From NCBI GenBank assembly GCA_030690315.1, contig JAUYGY010000036.1:232953-296952 (forward strand): 64,000 bases of DNA, in the 5' to 3' direction. Positions 61,403 through 64,000 of this stretch are shown piece after piece. The translations under genes were made by a program, and so were the position numbers. Numbering within the stretch: position 1 is the stretch's first letter; each line of letters opens with the position of its first letter. The notes below the pieces were generated by a model. It was given only the letters and a program-made list of their open reading frames with translations. It was not told the DNA's origin and did no database searches. This stretch comes from Aequorivita sp. (lineage in GTDB: Bacteria > Bacteroidota > Bacteroidia > Flavobacteriales > Flavobacteriaceae).

Positions 61403-62323
61403 TCACCCATTCACCGCAACCACACTATTCACTTGCCCGTGAAGCATTTCCTTTAGCATCGTTTCGATTCCGTTTTTCAGAGTAATTGTTGAAGACGGAC
61501 ATCCGCTGCAAGCACCTTGAAGAATCACTTTTACGGTTTTTGTATCTACATTGTACGAATCAAATAGAATATGACCGCCATCACTCGCAACTGCAGGTTT
61601 TACATACTCGTCCAGAATTGAAATTATTTCTTTCTCTATGTCGGTGTGCGGCTTTGTGTTGTTTTCCGTAGCCTTTTCTGATGAAGAACCCATTTCCGGG
61701 TTATTAACTTTGTTGAGTATTTCGTCATTCAGCACTGGCTTACCATCTTCTATAAATTTTCGGATGAACTCACGGATTTCCATAGAAATTTCCTGCCATT
61801 CGGCCACGTTGAATTTCATTACGGAAACATAATTCGCGCTTATAAACACTTCCTTTACAAACGGAAAATTGAACAATGCCTTGGCCAAAGGCGAATGGAT
61901 GGCATCATCAATATTTTTGAACTCAAAAGTTCCGGTTGCCAAGGGTTTGTTGGCTATAAATTTCATTACCGAAGGATTGGGGGTACTTTCCGCATAAACG
62001 CTTACGGGAATTTTTTTCAGGGCGTCAGTTTCGGTAATTACAGGTTTTCCGGCATTTAAGTATTCTAGGATTGAATCTGCAACCTGTTCTTGCACATCTT
62101 TCCATTCCACAATGCTGTATTTTTCAATTGCGATGAAATTCTGAGAGATATAAACCGTTTTAACAAAAGGGAGGCAGAAAAGTTGCTGCGCCAAAGGGCT
62201 GGGTTTTGCTTCGTCAATATTCTTAAATTCATAGCTGGTAGCACGTGTTAGGAAAGAATTAGAAATAAATTTAACGATATTTTGGTTGCTTGTTTCAGAA
62301 ATTTCTATGTTAAATTGGGACAT
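61403..62323 (-). CDS. NifU-like Fe-S scaffold/carrier protein with two Nfu_N domains
   Basis: A 306-residue protein from the ATG at 62323 (MSQFNIEISETSNQNIVK). A longer open reading with 63 extra codons lies mostly upstream of a promoter box and is rejected. Two similar ~88-residue Nfu N-terminal domains are arranged in tandem: ~3-90 (RATSYEFKNIDEAKPSPLAQ) and ~108-195 (TGTFEFKNIDDAIHSPLAKA). An acidic linker and a C-terminal NifU domain follow, with the cluster site GACSGCPSSTITLKNGIE (C272, C275). It assembles or delivers Fe-S clusters, needed for QueG, ActB and others. The duplicated N-domain is uncommon outside this group as far as I know. Confidence 0.9.
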   Translation of the reverse strand: MSQFNIEISETSNQNIVKFISNSFLTRATSYEFKNIDEAKPSPLAQQLFCLPFVKTVYISQNFIAIEKYSIVEWKDVQEQVADSILEYLNAGKPVITETDALKKIPVSVYAESTPNPSVMKFIANKPLATGTFEFKNIDDAIHSPLAKALFNFPFVKEVFISANYVSVMKFNVAEWQEISMEIREFIRKFIEDGKPVLNDEILNKVNNPEMGSSSEKATENNTKPHTDIEKEIISILDEYVKPAVASDGGHILFDSYNVDTKTVKVILQGACSGCPSSTITLKNGIETMLKEMLHGQVNSVVAVNG

Positions 62324-62339
62324 TCTCTTGTTTTTTTTA

Positions 62340-62371
62340 CAAAAATATAAAAAGAAAAACAATGTATTCAA
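62340..62371 (-). promoter_or_regulatory. Putative promoter for the nfu gene
   Basis: On the - strand, TTG at 62369-62371, then 21 bp, then TATTTTTG at 62340-62347. Transcription would start about 10 nt before the ATG at 62323. The promoter for the divergent adhesin gene begins at 62372, so the two promoters abut. Confidence 0.5.
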
Positions 62372-62379
62372 TATATTTG
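62372..62379 (+). promoter_or_regulatory. Putative -7 box for the adhesin gene
   Basis: TATATTTG matches TAnnTTTG and lies 20 bp before the ATG at 62400. No -33 TTG is seen at the proper spacing; the upstream sequence is A-rich. Confidence 0.45.
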
Positions 62380-62399
62380 GCACAGTAATACCCCGAATT

Positions 62400-64000
62400 A
62401 TGAAAAAATTAATACTTCTTCTAATATTTACGTTCCCGATTTTTGCTATAGCGCAGCCCGTAACGTTGTTCCAACAATTTAATGGAAGGTATGATTTTAC
62501 TGCGGTTGGCAATACATTGAATGAGTTTCCAAATAGCGTAGGTAATTATTGCGATATGCTCCCGCAAAGTAGCGCAAACTTAAACTTAAACGTTGGCCAG
62601 ACATTAGTTTCCGCTCAGCTTTATTGGAGTTCTGTGGGTACTGGTGATTTTGATGTAGCTCTTAATGGGGTCCCGGTGTCAGCACAACGAATTTTTAGCT
62701 ATACACGCACCTTACCTTATTTTGCTGCGCAAGCTGATGTTACTGATATTGTAAGGTCTATAGGAAATGGGAGTTACACTTTTTCTGACATGGACGTTAT
62801 GGCTGTTTTGCCTCAGTATTGTACTCAATCCAATTATGGGGGTTGGGCAATGTATATTATTTATGAAGACCCTTCCTTATTGCTCAATCAAATCAGCCTT
62901 TTTGATGGCTTGGAAGGGGTTGCAGTATTAAACGATCCTGTACAAATTACTTTGACCAACATAGATGTTACCTCTGATAGATTTTCCAAAATAGGTTTTT
63001 TGGCCTGGGAGGGTGAAGAAAGTATCCGCGTGGAAGAAAGCCTTTTGATAAATGGGATTCTAATCTCCAATCCCCCCTTGAATCCGCCCAATAATGCTTT
63101 TAATGGTACCAACTCCTATACCGGTTCAGATGTCAATTATAATATGGATCTGGACTATTATGATTTGGAAGGGATCGTGCAGCCAGGTGATACAAGTATT
63201 CTTATAGAATTAACTTCTGACCAAGACCATATTATCGTAAACAATATCATCACCAGTGTAAACTCCGAATTACCCGATGCGACAATTGAAATTGATGAAC
63301 TTGGGTTGATTTGCGAGAATGGCGATATTGATGTAGAATATACCGTTTACAATGTAAACAGTACCAACGAATTGCCACCTAATACCCCAATTGCTTTTTA
63401 TGCGGATGATGGAGTAAATCCGCCTGCCCTACTCGGACAGACTGCTACCGTAAATGAAATTCCAATTGGTGGTTCTGAAAGGGGCACAATTACTTTAAGC
63501 TTGCCCACCGCCCTTCCAAATAATTTTGATCTTATAGCGGTAGTGGATGATATTGGTGATGGCACTGGAATTGTTTCAGAAACAGATGAAACCAATAATG
63601 AGTTTGTATTGCCCGTTGATAAAAGTAACCAGATTATAATAATAGATCCGGGACCGGCCTGTATTGGAGCTCCCGTTGTTTTGGACTCTGGTCTCACGAA
63701 CCCTCCATATACGGTAATATTTTGGTTCCGAAATGGTATTGAAGTTGCAAGGGACATAACACAACTTGTAGTAACTACGGATGGTATTTATACTGTTCAA
63801 GCATTTGATGGTGCCTGCGAAGTAAATAACTTTGACCGTCCAGTAGTCATTACCTTTAGACCCCAGCCCGTTGCGAACTTTGCCCCTGATATGTACCAGT
63901 GCGACTACGGCACGACCAACGGGACGTTCAATTTGAGGGACAACGACTTGGCGATCCTGGGCGCGCAGAACCCCGCTGACTTCCGGATAGATTATTACGA
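62400..64000 (+). CDS. Large type IX-secreted adhesin-like protein, N-terminal part (3' end outside window)
   Basis: From the ATG at 62400 a frame stays open to the right edge (533 codons visible, no stop). It has a signal peptide (KLILLLIFTFPIFAIAQ), a ~220-residue beta-rich region with VGTGDFDVALNGVPV and WAMYIIYEDPSLLLN, resembling DUF3344-type cell-surface domains. A CARDB-like domain (~290-400, VEYTVYNVNSTNELPP and ETDETNNEFVLPVD) and an Ig-like region (PYTVIFWFRNGIEV) follow. The last visible stretch, MYQCDYGTTNGTFNL, is the repeat unit of flavobacterial proteins that end in a type B sorting domain. Base composition rises sharply in the last ~110 bases. Confidence 0.8.
   Translation, partial: MKKLILLLIFTFPIFAIAQPVTLFQQFNGRYDFTAVGNTLNEFPNSVGNYCDMLPQSSANLNLNVGQTLVSAQLYWSSVGTGDFDVALNGVPVSAQRIFSYTRTLPYFAAQADVTDIVRSIGNGSYTFSDMDVMAVLPQYCTQSNYGGWAMYIIYEDPSLLLNQISLFDGLEGVAVLNDPVQITLTNIDVTSDRFSKIGFLAWEGEESIRVEESLLINGILISNPPLNPPNNAFNGTNSYTGSDVNYNMDLDYYDLEGIVQPGDTSILIELTSDQDHIIVNNIITSVNSELPDATIEIDELGLICENGDIDVEYTVYNVNSTNELPPNTPIAFYADDGVNPPALLGQTATVNEIPIGGSERGTITLSLPTALPNNFDLIAVVDDIGDGTGIVSETDETNNEFVLPVDKSNQIIIIDPGPACIGAPVVLDSGLTNPPYTVIFWFRNGIEVARDITQLVVTTDGIYTVQAFDGACEVNNFDRPVVITFRPQPVANFAPDMYQCDYGTTNGTFNLRDNDLAILGAQNPADFRIDYY

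Noticed and set aside
61403..62512. Long N-terminal extension of the nfu gene to 62512
   Set aside because: The extra 63 codons cross a TTG-N21-TATTTTTG promoter and lie under the start of the divergent adhesin gene, and the family start MSQFNIEIS fits at 62323.
1..64000. tRNA or rRNA genes and CRISPR arrays
   Set aside because: No intergenic gap had a cloverleaf-like or CCA-ended segment, conserved rRNA text, or repeat-spacer periodicity of about 60-75 bp; the tandem arrays here have periods of seven and nine without spacers.

Overview
The window looks like a chromosomal segment of a marine-type member of the Flavobacteriaceae (Bacteroidota). The evidence is promoters of the TTG / TAnnTTTG type instead of TTGACA/TATAAT, an AT-rich sequence, gliding and type IX secretion genes (sprA, remB, type A and B sorting substrates), an alternative complex III operon next to a caa3-like oxidase, and the gene orders rimP-nusA-infB and ruvA-sprA-gcvH. 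An Aequorivita-like genus is possible, but that is an impression and not shown by the sequence. No rRNA, tRNA, CRISPR array, prophage or intact insertion sequence was seen.

Layout. 1-4380: the end of a gene group on + (FAD oxidoreductase tail, JmjC/cupin-like oxygenase, C45 acyltransferase lipoprotein, PaaK-like ligase) that looks like a lipid or secondary-metabolite pathway entering from the left. 4383-5783: a small lipoprotein and a tandem universal stress protein on -. 5872-10565: rimP-nusA-infB with a terminator-like hairpin in its leader. 10640-13547: a DUF5916-type outer-membrane protein and a SPOR protein. 13672-25638: the respiratory operon actABCDEF-coxBA behind a structured leader. 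25690-26840: a candidate small RNA, then ruvB. 26946-31543: cytochrome P450, queG, malic enzyme. 31617-44156: ruvA-sprA-gcvH-vanZ, two TonB-like genes and remB. 45231-48420: ctaB, two subunit III genes and subunit IV of cytochrome oxidase. 48495-52346: a secreted FG-GAP protein, then an oxidase-assembly group (thioredoxin-like protein, SCO, DUF420, CxxC miniprotein). 52595-55973: TolC, an efflux adaptor and tsaB. 55978-62323, all on -: two paralogous secreted proteins, MscS, a YyaL/DUF255 protein, dodecin and an Nfu-like Fe-S protein. 62400 to the right edge: the N-terminal part of a large type IX-secreted adhesin.

Two systems dominate. The first is aerobic respiration: quinol is oxidised by alternative complex III, electrons pass to the CuA/heme-copper oxidase, and heme A precursor synthesis and copper delivery genes lie about 20 kb away. 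The second is the cell surface: the SprA translocon, RemB and secreted substrates.

The least explained signals are non-coding. They are a UUCG-capped nested stem in the act leader, a promoter-like/terminator-bounded small RNA candidate before ruvB, several unrelated heptanucleotide tandem arrays placed just after stop codons, a 9-bp array, and an interspersed palindromic repeat family that includes two near-identical 72-bp copies around the dodecin gene. No single clearly new multi-gene system is proven here; the 1-4380 gene group is the best protein-coding candidate.
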